64,000 nucleotides of DNA from an uncultured Pelagibacteraceae bacterium (lineage in GTDB: Bacteria > Pseudomonadota > Alphaproteobacteria > Pelagibacterales > Pelagibacteraceae). Location: NCBI GenBank assembly GCA_902596205.1, contig CACJSY010000001.1:1-64000 (forward strand), written 5' to 3'. The translations under genes were made by a program, and so were the position numbers. Positions 48,242 through 58,362 of the stretch are shown one piece after another. Numbering within the stretch: position 1 is the stretch's first letter; every line of letters starts with the position of its first letter. Below the pieces are notes generated by a model. That model was not told the DNA's origin. It worked only from the letters and a program-made list of their open reading frames with translations, and searched no databases.

Positions 48242-51007
48242 ATGAGTTCAATAAAAAAAACAGACCATTTTTATTTAATTGATGGTTCAGGCTACATTTT
48301 TCGAGCATACTATGCTTTACCACCCTTATCTAGAAAAAGCGATGGATTACCAACAGGAGCCGTGAGTGGTTTTTGTTCCATGCTATTTAAACTTTTAGAA
48401 GACGCGAGGTCAGATGACACAGAAAACCGACCAACACATTTTGCTGTAATATTTGACTCAGCGAGAAAAAATTTCAGAAATGAAATTTATAGCGAATATA
48501 AAGCAAATAGATCAGAAGCACCTGATGACTTAGTACCACAATTTGAATATATCAGAAAATCAGTTGAAGCATTTAATCTTCCTTCTATTGAACTTTTAAA
48601 TTATGAAGCTGACGATCTAATAGCTACATATGCCAAAAAAATTTCAGAGGCAGGAGCTAAGGTTACTGTAATATCGTCTGATAAAGATTTAATGCAATTA
48701 GTTTCAAATAAGGTCAGATTATTCGATCCGATGAAAAGCAAATTAATAGGTGAAAAAGAGGTGGTTGATAAATTCGGAGTTAAACCAGAGCAAGTAATCG
48801 ATGTACAATCACTTGCTGGAGATAGTTCAGATAATGTGCCAGGTGTACCAGGCATAGGAATAAAGACTGCAGCAGAACTTATAAAAAAATATAAAACTTT
48901 AGAAAATTTGTTAAAAAAAGCATCAGAAATACCCCAGAACAAAAGACGAGAAACATTATTATCAAATAAAGATAAAGCTATGATTAGCAAGCAATTAGTA
49001 ACATTAAAAAATGATGTTCCTCTAAAAAATGATGTTACGGATTTTATTATTAAAGATATTAATAGAGACAAATTATATAATTTTTTAAGAGAGATGGAAT
49101 TTAATAGATTGCTAAGCCAAGCAATTAGTTTTTATGGTGAGCCAGGAAATAAAAATATTAAAGATAAAAGCCTGATAAAAAAAAGCAATAAAATAAGCAA
49201 AAAGTCCTACAAAACTATTATAAAAGAAAATCAGCTGAATGAACTAATTGAAAGGTTAAATGAAAAATCAGTCATAGCAGTGGATACTGAAACCTCATCA
49301 TTAAATCCACAAGAAGCTGAACTAGTTGGTGTCTCAATATGCTATGATGCCAATGAAGCTTACTATATCCCAGTTGGTCATAAAGAAAAAACTGAATTAA
49401 AAAAAGATTTAGTTTTAAAAAAACTTAAATTAATTTTAGAAGACTCAAGTATAAAAAAAGTCGGCCAAAATATAAAATACGATTATATTATTTTTAAAAA
49501 CCAAGGCATTGAAATGAGTCCTGTAGAAGACACAATGTTACTCTCATATACATTAGATGCTGGTAACAATAGACATAATATGGATACGCTATCCGAATTA
49601 CATCTAGGTCATAAAACTATTTCTTATAAAGATGTAGTAGGCACCGGGAAAAAACAATTAAATTTTTCAGCTGTAGATTTAAAAACTGCAACTGAATATG
49701 CAGCAGAAGATGCAGATGTAACGTTAAGATTGTATGAAATTTTATTTGAAAGAGTTACCGAAGAAAAGTTAGAAAAAATTTATGAGGTTTTTGAAAAACC
49801 AATGATAAAAATTCTTTCAAAACTTGAAACCAACGGTATAAAAGTAGATGACACTTACCTTAAAAAACTTTCAAAAAAATTTGAGGAAAGACTTATAAAG
49901 ATAGAAAAAGAAATATACAAAGTTTCTGGCAAAAAATTTAATATTGGATCACCAAAACAATTGGGTGAAATAATCTACAATGATCTCAAGATAGCAAAAT
50001 TAAAGAAAACAAAAAAAGGAAGTTTAGCCACTAGTGCAAAAATCTTAGAAGATCTTGCATTAACTGGACATAAATTTCCTAATTTAATTTTAGAATGGCG
50101 CCAGGTTTCAAAATTAAAAAGTACCTACACAGATGCTTTACAAGATCATATAAGTAAAAAAACAAAAAGAGTTCATACCTCTTTCTTATTAGCTGCAACA
50201 AATACAGGAAGGCTCGCATCTAGCGATCCTAATTTACAAAATATTCCTATAAAAACTCTAGATGGCAAAGAAATAAGAAAAGCCTTTGTAGCAGACAAAG
50301 ATAATATATTAATTTCAGCAGACTATAATCAAATAGAAATGAGAATTCTTGCTGACATGGCAGATGTAAAAGAGTTAAAGAAAGCTTTTAAAAATAATCA
50401 AGATATTCACTCATTAACCGCAAGCCAAGTATTTGATGTTCCAATCACAAAAGTAACAGATGATTTTAGAAGAAAAGCAAAAGCAATTAATTTTGGGATC
50501 ATTTATGGAATCACACAATATGGTCTAGCTAAACAAATATCAGTGTCAAATGAAGAAGCTTTAAATTTTATTAATTCATATTTTAAAAAATTCCCTGAAA
50601 TAAAAGACTATATGAATACGACGATTCAAACATGTAGAAAACAAGGTTTTGTTACTAATATTTTTGGAAGAAGAATTCACTTAAGAGGTATTAATGACAA
50701 AAATTTTAGTGTTCGGGCATTCCAAGAAAGGGCAGCCATTAATGCTCCAATACAAGGATCGGCTGCAGACATTATTAGGCTAGCAATGATTAAAATTGAT
50801 CAGATTCTTGAAGAAAAAAAGAAAGCAAAAATGCTTTTACAAATCCATGATGAACTTATTTTTGAGTGTTTAAAGAAAGATGAAAATGAAGTTAAAAAAA
50901 TTGTTAAACAAGCAATGATCTCAGTTTCTAGTTCAGATCATCATATGTTTTCAATACCTTTGGAGGTAAGTATTAGTTCTGGTAATAATTGGGGTGAAGC
51001 TCATTGA
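48242..51007 (+). CDS. polA: DNA polymerase I
   Basis: Repair and Okazaki-fragment polymerase. The 5'-3' exonuclease (about 1-290) has FYLIDGSGYIFRAYYALPPL and GDSSDNVPGVPGIGIKTA. The 3'-5' exonuclease keeps its acidic residues (VIAVDTETSSLNP, AAEDADVTLRLYE). The polymerase domain has SADYNQIEMRILA, RRKAKAINFGIIYGITQYGL and LLQIHDELIFE. The length of 921 residues is full, so all three activities look intact. Confidence 0.97.
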   Translation: MSSIKKTDHFYLIDGSGYIFRAYYALPPLSRKSDGLPTGAVSGFCSMLFKLLEDARSDDTENRPTHFAVIFDSARKNFRNEIYSEYKANRSEAPDDLVPQFEYIRKSVEAFNLPSIELLNYEADDLIATYAKKISEAGAKVTVISSDKDLMQLVSNKVRLFDPMKSKLIGEKEVVDKFGVKPEQVIDVQSLAGDSSDNVPGVPGIGIKTAAELIKKYKTLENLLKKASEIPQNKRRETLLSNKDKAMISKQLVTLKNDVPLKNDVTDFIIKDINRDKLYNFLREMEFNRLLSQAISFYGEPGNKNIKDKSLIKKSNKISKKSYKTIIKENQLNELIERLNEKSVIAVDTETSSLNPQEAELVGVSICYDANEAYYIPVGHKEKTELKKDLVLKKLKLILEDSSIKKVGQNIKYDYIIFKNQGIEMSPVEDTMLLSYTLDAGNNRHNMDTLSELHLGHKTISYKDVVGTGKKQLNFSAVDLKTATEYAAEDADVTLRLYEILFERVTEEKLEKIYEVFEKPMIKILSKLETNGIKVDDTYLKKLSKKFEERLIKIEKEIYKVSGKKFNIGSPKQLGEIIYNDLKIAKLKKTKKGSLATSAKILEDLALTGHKFPNLILEWRQVSKLKSTYTDALQDHISKKTKRVHTSFLLAATNTGRLASSDPNLQNIPIKTLDGKEIRKAFVADKDNILISADYNQIEMRILADMADVKELKKAFKNNQDIHSLTASQVFDVPITKVTDDFRRKAKAINFGIIYGITQYGLAKQISVSNEEALNFINSYFKKFPEIKDYMNTTIQTCRKQGFVTNIFGRRIHLRGINDKNFSVRAFQERAAINAPIQGSAADIIRLAMIKIDQILEEKKKAKMLLQIHDELIFECLKKDENEVKKIVKQAMISVSSSDHHMFSIPLEVSISSGNNWGEAH

Positions 51008-51046
51008 ACGCCTAAATTTTGACAACATAATTAAGAGAATAAAAAT

Positions 51047-51745
51047 ATGGCTCAAACAATCGCTTTAGTTGATGACGATAGAAACATACTTACTAGTATA
51101 AGTATGGCTTTGGAAAGAGAAGGATTTAAAGTTCAAACTTATATAGATGGAGATTCGGCTTTAATCGGATTAACTAGAAATCCACCTGACCTAGCAATTT
51201 TGGATATTAAAATGCCTAGGATGGATGGTGAAGAATTACTAAAAAAACTAAAAAAAAAATTGTCAATTCCAATAATTTTCTTAACTTCAAAAGATGATGA
51301 AGTTGACGAATTGCTTGGTTTAAAATTGGGAGCTGATGACTTTGTTAAAAAATCTGGAGGTTTTTCCACTAAAGTTTTAATTGAAAGAATAAGGGTTCAA
51401 CTAAGGAAAAAGTCTACTACTGTAGATGATACAAAAAATATAATTAGTCACGGGAAACTCAAATTAGACCCAGCCCAGTTAGAATGTGAATGGAACGGTA
51501 AAGCTTTACCTGATAAACTAACTACCACAGAATTTTTAATCGTTAAAGAATTAGCTAAGAGACCCGGTGTTATAAAAGAAAGAGCACATTTAATGGATAT
51601 TGCTTACAAAGAAAATACTGAGATTGAAGATAGAACGATTGATAGTCATGTAAAAAGAATAAGAAAAAAGTTTAAAAAGGTTGATGAGAAGTTTTCTGCA
51701 ATTGAAACTAGATATGGAAGCGGGTATAGATGGAATGTTAGCTAA
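51047..51745 (+). CDS. chvI: Response regulator ChvI
   Basis: OmpR-family regulator. The receiver domain has TIALVDDDRNILTSISMALE, the phosphorylated Asp in LAILDIKMPRMDGEELL, and FLTSKDDEVDELLGLKLGAD. The DNA-binding wing is TIDSHVKRIRKKF with RYGSGYRW. The N-terminus is the ChvI form. It responds to acid and envelope stress in related bacteria. It has 232 residues and its stop overlaps chvG. Confidence 0.93.
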   Translation: MAQTIALVDDDRNILTSISMALEREGFKVQTYIDGDSALIGLTRNPPDLAILDIKMPRMDGEELLKKLKKKLSIPIIFLTSKDDEVDELLGLKLGADDFVKKSGGFSTKVLIERIRVQLRKKSTTVDDTKNIISHGKLKLDPAQLECEWNGKALPDKLTTTEFLIVKELAKRPGVIKERAHLMDIAYKENTEIEDRTIDSHVKRIRKKFKKVDEKFSAIETRYGSGYRWNVS

Positions 51746-53265
51746 TGAAACAAAAAAAATCAGCTTCTATTTTAAAGAAGTTTTTAATATTTAACCTTAC
51801 TGTTTTTTCTGTTTTAGGACTTTTTACAATCATATACCTTGAGGCAATTCAACCAACTCTAGTAAAAGAAAGATCTGATAATCATAAAATAGTTATCAAT
51901 AATACAAAGGATAATCTTGAGAGACTTAATATAGAATATACTAAAGAAGGAATAAGAGATTTTTTACTTTCCACAAGATTTTTATTTCAAAGTTTAGACC
52001 GTGTTCAGTTTTATGATTTATCCGGTAACCTTATAGGTGATACAAATATTTTAGATTTAGATCAAAGTGTATTTACAGGATCAGATATAATTTTTGAGGA
52101 AAATTTAGGCAGCGAAACAATCACACCAGAAATTGAAGAAAGATTGGAAGAAGAACAAAAAGATGAAATAGGAGACATAATTAGAAATAAATATAACGAT
52201 GAAATTATGACTCTCACAAATGATGAAAAAAATAATTTTTTTGTAAGTACACTTAGTAAAATTAAATTTCAAAATAATGATATTGGATATGTTGTAGTAT
52301 CAGAACAAGCGAATGACATCACCACTGCTGTAAAAGAGAGAAAAGCATTTATTGTTAGAACCATGATTGCTGTTATGATCGTGATTCTAATTTTTTCATT
52401 ATTTTTAAATAAATATATTTTAAAGCCAATTGGTCTCTTAGTTAAATATAGTGATGGAATTAAGAAAAAATCTAATCAAACAATTGATATAAATAAAGTT
52501 TTTGTAAGAGATGATGAAATAGGAAAACTAACTCAATCAATTGATGAAATGACAAAAGAATTACAACAGAGAACTAATAGAGCAGAAACATTCTCAAATG
52601 ATTTAGCTCATGAAATAAGAAATCCTCTTGCATCTTTAAAAAGTGCTTCAGAACTTTTAGATAAAACTACTGAAAAAAGTGAAGGAGAAAAACTTCTTAA
52701 AATTATAAATCATGATGTCGAACGAATAGAAAGATTAATGACTGATTACACTCAAATGTTAAAAGATGAAGCATCTTTATCCCGCGAGAAAATGAGTAAA
52801 ATTAATCTAGTTGAAATTATAAACAGTGTTGTTGAGGATTTTAATCAGGACTTAATTAACCAAAACAAAAAAATTGAGATAGTTGTTAAAAATAAAATTA
52901 AAAGTAAAAGTGGTCATTTCATATTTGGAATTAGTAACAGATTAGAACAAGTTATCGCAAATTTATTAGACAATTCTATTTCATTCAGTCAAAACAATCA
53001 AAAAATTGAAATTAGTATTGAAGAAACCTCAAGTAATTTATTATTGTCAGTAAAAGATGAGGGACCTGGTTTCGCTGAAACATCTCCCCAGAAAATCTTT
53101 AAACGTTTTTATAGCAATAGACCTAAAAGTTTCGGTAAACATTCTGGCTTGGGTTTAAATATTGTAAAAAATATAATTCAATTACATAAGGGCACGATTG
53201 CAGCTTCAAATAGACTCAATACAAAAGGAGCACAGGTTGAGGTTTTACTTCCTAAATTGTCCTAA
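51745..53265 (+). CDS. chvG: Sensor histidine kinase ChvG
   Basis: Two membrane segments (about 13-32 and 197-219) flank a periplasmic sensor region. HAMP follows, then the H box FSNDLAHEIRNPLASLKSAS, N box (ANLLDNSISFSQNN) and G boxes (KDEGPGFAET, HSGLGLNIVKNII). It has 506 residues. hprK and PTS genes, which often follow chvG in alphaproteobacteria, are missing; ahcY is next. Confidence 0.92.
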   Translation: MKQKKSASILKKFLIFNLTVFSVLGLFTIIYLEAIQPTLVKERSDNHKIVINNTKDNLERLNIEYTKEGIRDFLLSTRFLFQSLDRVQFYDLSGNLIGDTNILDLDQSVFTGSDIIFEENLGSETITPEIEERLEEEQKDEIGDIIRNKYNDEIMTLTNDEKNNFFVSTLSKIKFQNNDIGYVVVSEQANDITTAVKERKAFIVRTMIAVMIVILIFSLFLNKYILKPIGLLVKYSDGIKKKSNQTIDINKVFVRDDEIGKLTQSIDEMTKELQQRTNRAETFSNDLAHEIRNPLASLKSASELLDKTTEKSEGEKLLKIINHDVERIERLMTDYTQMLKDEASLSREKMSKINLVEIINSVVEDFNQDLINQNKKIEIVVKNKIKSKSGHFIFGISNRLEQVIANLLDNSISFSQNNQKIEISIEETSSNLLLSVKDEGPGFAETSPQKIFKRFYSNRPKSFGKHSGLGLNIVKNIIQLHKGTIAASNRLNTKGAQVEVLLPKLS

Positions 53266-53313
53266 CATTATTTCTTGCTATGGTTTATTTATGTTGATAA
53301 TAACTCCTTCAAT

Positions 53314-54603
53314 ATGACACAAGATTATAAAGTAAAAGATATTTCCCAGGCAGACTTTGGTAGAAAAGAAATTTCTCTAGCAGAGACAGAAATGCCAGGA
53401 CTTATGGCTTTAAGAAAAGAGTATAAAGGTAAAAAACCTTTAAAGGGTGCAAAAATCCTTGGTTGTCTTCATATGACAATTCAAACAGCTGTTTTGATTG
53501 AAACTTTAGTAGAGCTAGGAGCAGAGGTAAGATGGTCTTCATGCAATATTTTTTCGACACAAGATCATGCGGCTGCAGCAATCGCAAAAGCAGGTATTCC
53601 TGTATTTGCTTGGAAAGGTGAAACCGAGGAAGAATATTGGTGGTGCGTTAGACAAACTATTGAAGGTAAAAAAGATTGGAAACCAAATATGATTTTAGAT
53701 GATGGTGGTGATCTTACAGCTTTAATGCATAAAGAATATAAAAATTTATTAAAAGATATTAAAGGAGTTTCAGAGGAAACTACAACAGGAGTTTTAGCTC
53801 TTAAGAAAATGGAATATAATAAAGAATTATTAATTCCTGCTATAAATGTAAATGACTCAGTGACAAAATCAAAATTTGATAACCTCTATGGTTGTAGAGA
53901 AAGTTTAGTAGACGGGATAAAAAGAGCAACAGATGTAATGATGTCAGGTAAGGTAGCCATTGTAGCTGGATTCGGAGATGTTGGCAAAGGAAGTGCAGCT
54001 TCATTACGGCAAGCAGGTGCAAGAGTAATGGTTACCGAGACAGACCCAATATGTGCGTTACAAGCTGCTATGGAAGGATACGAAGTTGTTGTTATGGATG
54101 AAGCTATAAAAGATGCTGACATAGTTGTAACTGCAACAGGAAACAAAGACATAGTTACGGCGGATCATATGAGGAATATGAAAGACAGAGCAATACTTTG
54201 TAACATTGGTCATTTTGATAACGAAATACAAGTTGAAGCGTTAAAGAATTATAAGTGGGATGAAATAAAACCTCAAGTTCATGAAATAGAATTGCCTAGT
54301 AAAAAAAGAATTATCCTTTTAGCTGAAGGTAGATTGGTTAACCTTGGATGCGCTACAGGACATCCAAGTTTTGTGATGAGTGCTTCATTTACAAATCAAG
54401 TGATTGCTCAAATCGAGTTATGGAACAATTCTGATAAATATGAGAAGAAAGTTTATGTGCTTCCAAAACATCTTGATGAAAAGGTTGCAATGCTTCATTT
54501 AGAAAAAGTGGGAGCTAAATTAACAAAGATGTCGAAAGAGCAAGCCGATTACATTAGCGTTAAACCATCAGGACCATTTAAACCAGATACTTATCGCTAC
54601 TAA
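53314..54603 (+). CDS. ahcY: S-adenosylhomocysteine hydrolase
   Basis: Removes S-adenosylhomocysteine, the product of SAM-dependent methylation, and is part of the cycle with Met[77 protein letters not shown] (NAD site) and the ending FKPDTYRY are diagnostic. The start is ATG 53314; the track's TTG at 53275 adds 13 unlikely residues. It has 429 residues. I saw no SAH-riboswitch-like leader in the 48-base gap. Confidence 0.97.
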   Translation: MTQDYKVKDISQADFGRKEISLAETEMPGLMALRKEYKGKKPLKGAKILGCLHMTIQTAVLIETLVELGAEVRWSSCNIFSTQDHAAAAIAKAGIPVFAWKGETEEEYWWCVRQTIEGKKDWKPNMILDDGGDLTALMHKEYKNLLKDIKGVSEETTTGVLALKKMEYNKELLIPAINVNDSVTKSKFDNLYGCRESLVDGIKRATDVMMSGKVAIVAGFGDVGKGSAASLRQAGARVMVTETDPICALQAAMEGYEVVVMDEAIKDADIVVTATGNKDIVTADHMRNMKDRAILCNIGHFDNEIQVEALKNYKWDEIKPQVHEIELPSKKRIILLAEGRLVNLGCATGHPSFVMSASFTNQVIAQIELWNNSDKYEKKVYVLPKHLDEKVAMLHLEKVGAKLTKMSKEQADYISVKPSGPFKPDTYRY

Positions 54604-54612
54604 AAGTAGCTA

Positions 54613-55065
54613 ATGATTGTTAAATCTTTAGACCATTTAAATAAAATATCTAAAACAATTTCAAAAAAATTAGAAAATGGAGATTGTATCTTCTTAATTG
54701 GTGAAATCGGTGTAGGAAAGACTACATTCACAAGATATTTAATTAATAATTTACAAAATCAAAAAGGACTAAAAGAAACAGAAGTGTTGAGTCCTACATT
54801 CAACTTGCTTTATGAATATGAAATTAAAGATCTTAAGATTATGCATTATGACCTTTATCGAATAAAAAAAGCTAACGAACTTCAACATCTTGGTATTTTT
54901 TCAGAAAATGAAAAAACAGTTAAAATTATAGAATGGCCAGACTTAATTACAACACCATTAACAAATAAATTAGAGATTCATTTAGAGTATGTAAAAAATG
55001 ATAAGGAAAGAAAAATGAAAATATGTGGGCACAGTAAATGGAAAGATTTAGAAAATGAAATATAA
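54613..55065 (+). CDS. tsaE: tRNA threonylcarbamoyladenosine ATPase TsaE
   Basis: ATPase of the t6A37 complex. Walker A is LIGEIGVGKTTFTRYLI, and LSPTFNLLYEYEI and IMHYDLYRIKKANELQHLGI are family motifs. It has 150 residues. In alphaproteobacteria tsaE is often next to amgK, as here, with an 11-base overlap. It would act with the short TsaB encoded at 10343. Confidence 0.93.
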   Translation: MIVKSLDHLNKISKTISKKLENGDCIFLIGEIGVGKTTFTRYLINNLQNQKGLKETEVLSPTFNLLYEYEIKDLKIMHYDLYRIKKANELQHLGIFSENEKTVKIIEWPDLITTPLTNKLEIHLEYVKNDKERKMKICGHSKWKDLENEI

Positions 55066-56017
55066 ATTGAAAAAAATTTCAGGAGATGCTTCCTATAGAG
55101 AATTTTATAGATTAAAAAAAAATAATAAAACCTCAATAATTGTTACTGCTAAAAAAGAAAAATTTAAAAACCTTGCGGTATATGCAGTAATAAATAATGT
55201 TCTTAACAACAACAGGATAAATGCTCCGAAATTATTAAGCAATCATTATAAAAATGATATGATCGAAATATCTGATTTAGGGGAAAAATCTTTCTACGAT
55301 TACGTAATTTCAAAAAAAAACAAACTAAATAGCTATAAATCGTTGATAAAATTAATAATCAAGATACAAAAAATTAAAATAAAAAAACTTTATAAATTTA
55401 AAAATTTTAAAATTACAATACCAAAATATACATTATCCAATCTTCATAAAGAGTCCGATTTGTTTTTTGATTGGTACTTAAAATACGCTCTTAAAAATAA
55501 AAAAATTACCAATATAAAAAAAATATTTAAATCTGAATTAAATAAAGTTTATAAAAAACTAAATTATCAAAATAATACTTTCGTACATAGAGATTTTCAT
55601 ATTTCAAATATAATGATTAATAAAAAAAAATTAGGAATAATTGATAGCCAAGATGCTATTATTGGAAACCCCTTGTATGATGTAGCATCTTTAGTTGACG
55701 ATGTAAGAATAAAATTACCGCACCAATTACAAAATAAATTATTAGACTTTTATCATAAGAATTCAAAACTGAGAATCGATCATATTCGAAAATTAAAAAA
55801 TGACTTTGATATTTTGTCAGTGCAAAGAAATTTAAAAATATTAGGAATATTCGTACGTTTATACAAAAGAGATAACAAAAATAATTATCTTAAATTTTTA
55901 CCTCACACATGGACGCTAATTGAAAAAAGATTGCAAAATCCTTTGTTAAAAAATTTAAAATTATTATTTTATAAATACTTATCTGTGAATAGACTTAAGA
56001 AATTAAATAAAATATGA
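55055..56017 (+). CDS. amgK: AmgK-like N-acetylmuramate/N-acetylglucosamine kinase
   Basis: Aminoglycoside-phosphotransferase-fold sugar kinase used in peptidoglycan recycling. The catalytic loop is NTFVHRDFHISNIMIN and the metal site KLGIIDSQDAIIGNPLYDVA. The N-terminal SGDASYREFYRL is typical of AmgK. It is extremely lysine-rich. Overlaps with tsaE (11 bases) and murU (4 bases) support a shared transcript and a cell-wall salvage role. It has 320 residues. Confidence 0.87.
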   Translation: MKYKLKKISGDASYREFYRLKKNNKTSIIVTAKKEKFKNLAVYAVINNVLNNNRINAPKLLSNHYKNDMIEISDLGEKSFYDYVISKKNKLNSYKSLIKLIIKIQKIKIKKLYKFKNFKITIPKYTLSNLHKESDLFFDWYLKYALKNKKITNIKKIFKSELNKVYKKLNYQNNTFVHRDFHISNIMINKKKLGIIDSQDAIIGNPLYDVASLVDDVRIKLPHQLQNKLLDFYHKNSKLRIDHIRKLKNDFDILSVQRNLKILGIFVRLYKRDNKNNYLKFLPHTWTLIEKRLQNPLLKNLKLLFYKYLSVNRLKKLNKI

Positions 56018-56712
56018 GTATAAAGCATGGAATGATTTTAGCTGCAGGATTAGGGAAAAGAATGCAGCCTTTAACACTTAAAACCCCAAAACCATTAATA
56101 GAAATAAATAACTCTACATTATTAGAAAGAGCGATAAATTTACTGATCGGTCATGGTGTACAAGAGATTAGTATTAATGTTCATTATCTTTCCGATCAGA
56201 TTCAATCATTTATCAAAAAAAAAAAATTTCAAGTAAAAATCACAATCTCTAAAGAAAAAGATTTATTATTAGATACAGGCGGTGGTGTCCTCAAAGGCAC
56301 ACAAAATTTTGGTGACAATCCTTTTTTTGTAATTAACCCAGATACAGTTTGGAGCAAAGAATATTTGGAGGAATTGAAGAGTCTTGAAATAATTTATTTA
56401 AAAAATAAAAAGCCAACGTTGCTTCTTGTAAACAAGAAATTATCCATCGATTCTTCATTTCAAGGAGATTTTAACTTAAATAATGAAAAAATTACAAAAG
56501 ATGATGAAAATCAATTTATTTTTACTGGGTTACAAATTACTAATAGAGCTATTTTGATTGGAGAAAAATCAAAAGTTTTTTCAATGAATAAAATATGGAA
56601 TAAATTAATAAAAGGTAAAAAATTACAGGGTTTAGAAAGTAATAAAAAGTTTTATCACTTAAACACTTTTGACATGTATAAGAAAATCTTAAGTCTTAAT
56701 ATTATTGATTAA
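56014..56712 (+). CDS. murU: MurU-like N-acetylmuramate-1-phosphate uridylyltransferase
   Basis: Nucleotidyltransferase with GMILAAGLGKRMQPLTLKTP at the N-terminus, LLDTGGGVLKGTQNFGDNPF and VINPDTVW. Directly after amgK, it most likely makes UDP-MurNAc in the recycling route that bypasses de novo UDP-MurNAc synthesis. A general sugar nucleotidyltransferase is the alternative. Its end overlaps the convergent gpmA by 11 bases. It has 232 residues. Confidence 0.85.
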   Translation: MSIKHGMILAAGLGKRMQPLTLKTPKPLIEINNSTLLERAINLLIGHGVQEISINVHYLSDQIQSFIKKKKFQVKITISKEKDLLLDTGGGVLKGTQNFGDNPFFVINPDTVWSKEYLEELKSLEIIYLKNKKPTLLLVNKKLSIDSSFQGDFNLNNEKITKDDENQFIFTGLQITNRAILIGEKSKVFSMNKIWNKLIKGKKLQGLESNKKFYHLNTFDMYKKILSLNIID

Positions 56713-57421
56713 AAACAATATCCTTGGCTCTAGATTTGTCTAAATAATAATATCTTTCAATTTTTAAATTATTTCCAAACTCAATCATTAGAGGGTTTCC
56801 CGTCGGTATTTCCAATTCATTTATTTTTGTGTCCGAAATATTGAATAAATATTTACACAGAGCTCTAAGAGAGTTTCCATGAGCTGAAATTAAAATATTT
56901 TTATTTTCTACTAGATTTTTCTTAATTTCATTTTCATAAAAAGGTACCACTCTTTCGTATGTACTTTTTAAAGACTCTGTAAATGGCGTCATACCTATAG
57001 GTATGCTAGCATTTAGAGGACTGAATAAATTTTGGTATTCATTTTTTTCTTCCATCGGAGGAGGTGCTATATCCCAAGACCTCCTATACTTTTTGAATTG
57101 TTCCTCACCAATTCTATTCTTAGTTTCTTCTTTGTTTAAACCTGTTAAAGATCCATAGTGTCTCTCATTAAGTTGCCAAGCAGTATTGAATTTAAGTTCT
57201 AAGTTATTTTTTTTAAGAATAGTTGTAAGAGTTTTAATCGCTCTTTTTAAATAGGATGTATAAGAAATATCTATTTTTATATTTAAATCCTTTATAATCT
57301 GGCCTGATTTTTCTGCTTCTAGGATTCCTTTATCGGATAGATCTACATCTACCCAACCGGTAAATCTATTTTCAGCATTCCAAACACTTTGGCCATGCCT
57401 TGTGAGAATTAATTTAGTCAT
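56702..57421 (-). CDS. gpmA: 2,3-bisphosphoglycerate-dependent phosphoglycerate mutase
   Basis: Interconverts 3- and 2-phosphoglycerate. LILTRHGQSVWNAENRFTGW holds the phospho-His, NERHYGSLTGLNKEET the acid/base region, and LISAHGNSLRALCKYLF the second His. It has 239 residues. It is a single minus-strand gene between two forward groups. Confidence 0.95.
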   Translation of the reverse strand: MTKLILTRHGQSVWNAENRFTGWVDVDLSDKGILEAEKSGQIIKDLNIKIDISYTSYLKRAIKTLTTILKKNNLELKFNTAWQLNERHYGSLTGLNKEETKNRIGEEQFKKYRRSWDIAPPPMEEKNEYQNLFSPLNASIPIGMTPFTESLKSTYERVVPFYENEIKKNLVENKNILISAHGNSLRALCKYLFNISDTKINELEIPTGNPLMIEFGNNLKIERYYYLDKSRAKDIVFNQ

Positions 57422-57440
57422 AATAGTTAAAAGAGCTATT

Positions 57441-57857
57441 ATGTACTATATTAAATCGATAATGAAAAATACTATATTTAAATTAACAGAATATCTTTAC
57501 TATTTTTCATTATTAGTTTTACTTATTCTGTATTTATTTCCCGGGAGTTTAATAGGTTATTTCTTATATGGAAGCTTAGGCCAACAACCAAATTTAATAG
57601 CTAATCCGATCGGAACATCTATTAACCACTTTATTTTTTTTTCTTATATTACCATATTGGCAATAATAGTTAGATTAAGAATTAAAAATATTTTTACAAG
57701 TTATAAAGTTGTTTTATTTATTTCAGGAATTTTAGAAGTTTTACACTTAATAGTCCCCAACAGGGCTTTTGAATTATATGATTTAATAGCTAATATTACT
57801 GGAGTTGTTATAGTCTTTTCGATTTATCGTTTAATAAGATGGCAAAAATATTTCTAA
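57441..57857 (+). CDS. VanZ-like small membrane protein
   Basis: Hydrophobic protein with about four membrane segments. TSINHFIFFSYITI and FELYDLIANITGVVIVF match the VanZ-like pattern (His-Phe ... Asp-x3-Asn-x2-Gly). Its function is unknown in most bacteria. The start may be ATG 57441 or 57462; the track's start at 57402 lies in the gpmA overlap. It overlaps the next gene by 19 bases. Confidence 0.7.
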   Translation: MYYIKSIMKNTIFKLTEYLYYFSLLVLLILYLFPGSLIGYFLYGSLGQQPNLIANPIGTSINHFIFFSYITILAIIVRLRIKNIFTSYKVVLFISGILEVLHLIVPNRAFELYDLIANITGVVIVFSIYRLIRWQKYF

Positions 57858-58342
57858 TATTTATAATATCATCTTTTTTAGCTCAAACATTAAGTGGCAC
57901 AGAAATTTATGGAGTACCAAAAATAATTGACGGAGATACTGTACATATTAATACTAAGAAAATAAGACTAGAGGGAATTGACGCGCCAGAAATTAAACAA
58001 CAATGTAAAAAACCCTTTTTAAAAATTTCAGCAATAATTGGTTTTGAATTTAATAAAAATTATTCATGTGGTGTCATAGCAAAAAAAAAATTAATAGAGA
58101 AAATTGATAATTCAAAAATTAAATGTATCTCTTCGTCAAAAGATAAGTACAAAAGATTTTTAGCTACTTGCTACAAGGATAAAATTAACCTTAACAAATG
58201 GATGGTTAGAAATGGTTTTGCAGTAGCATACAAAAGATATTCTAAAGATTATTTAAGAGATGAGGAGTTTGCCAAAGAAAACAAGCTTGGTGTGTGGGAA
58301 GGACCCTTTATAATGCCAGAAAAGTGGAGAAAGCTTAATTAA
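57839..58342 (+). CDS. Exported thermonuclease-family (SNase-like) protein
   Basis: A signal peptide (MAKIFLIFIISSFLAQTLS) leads into the staphylococcal-nuclease fold: KIIDGDTVHINTKKIRLEGI followed by DAPEIKQQC, then SKDKYKRFLATCY and NGFAVAYKRYSKDYLRDEEF. Catalytic-type Arg, Asp and Glu residues appear present. It may degrade extracellular or periplasmic nucleic acid. It has 167 residues. Confidence 0.85.
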   Translation: MAKIFLIFIISSFLAQTLSGTEIYGVPKIIDGDTVHINTKKIRLEGIDAPEIKQQCKKPFLKISAIIGFEFNKNYSCGVIAKKKLIEKIDNSKIKCISSSKDKYKRFLATCYKDKINLNKWMVRNGFAVAYKRYSKDYLRDEEFAKENKLGVWEGPFIMPEKWRKLN

Positions 58343-58362
58343 TTTTTAGTATATATGAGTAA

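Noticed and set aside
53275-53313. N-terminal extension of AhcY from TTG 53275
   Set aside because: The extension is not family-like, and ATG 53314 gives the standard N-terminus.
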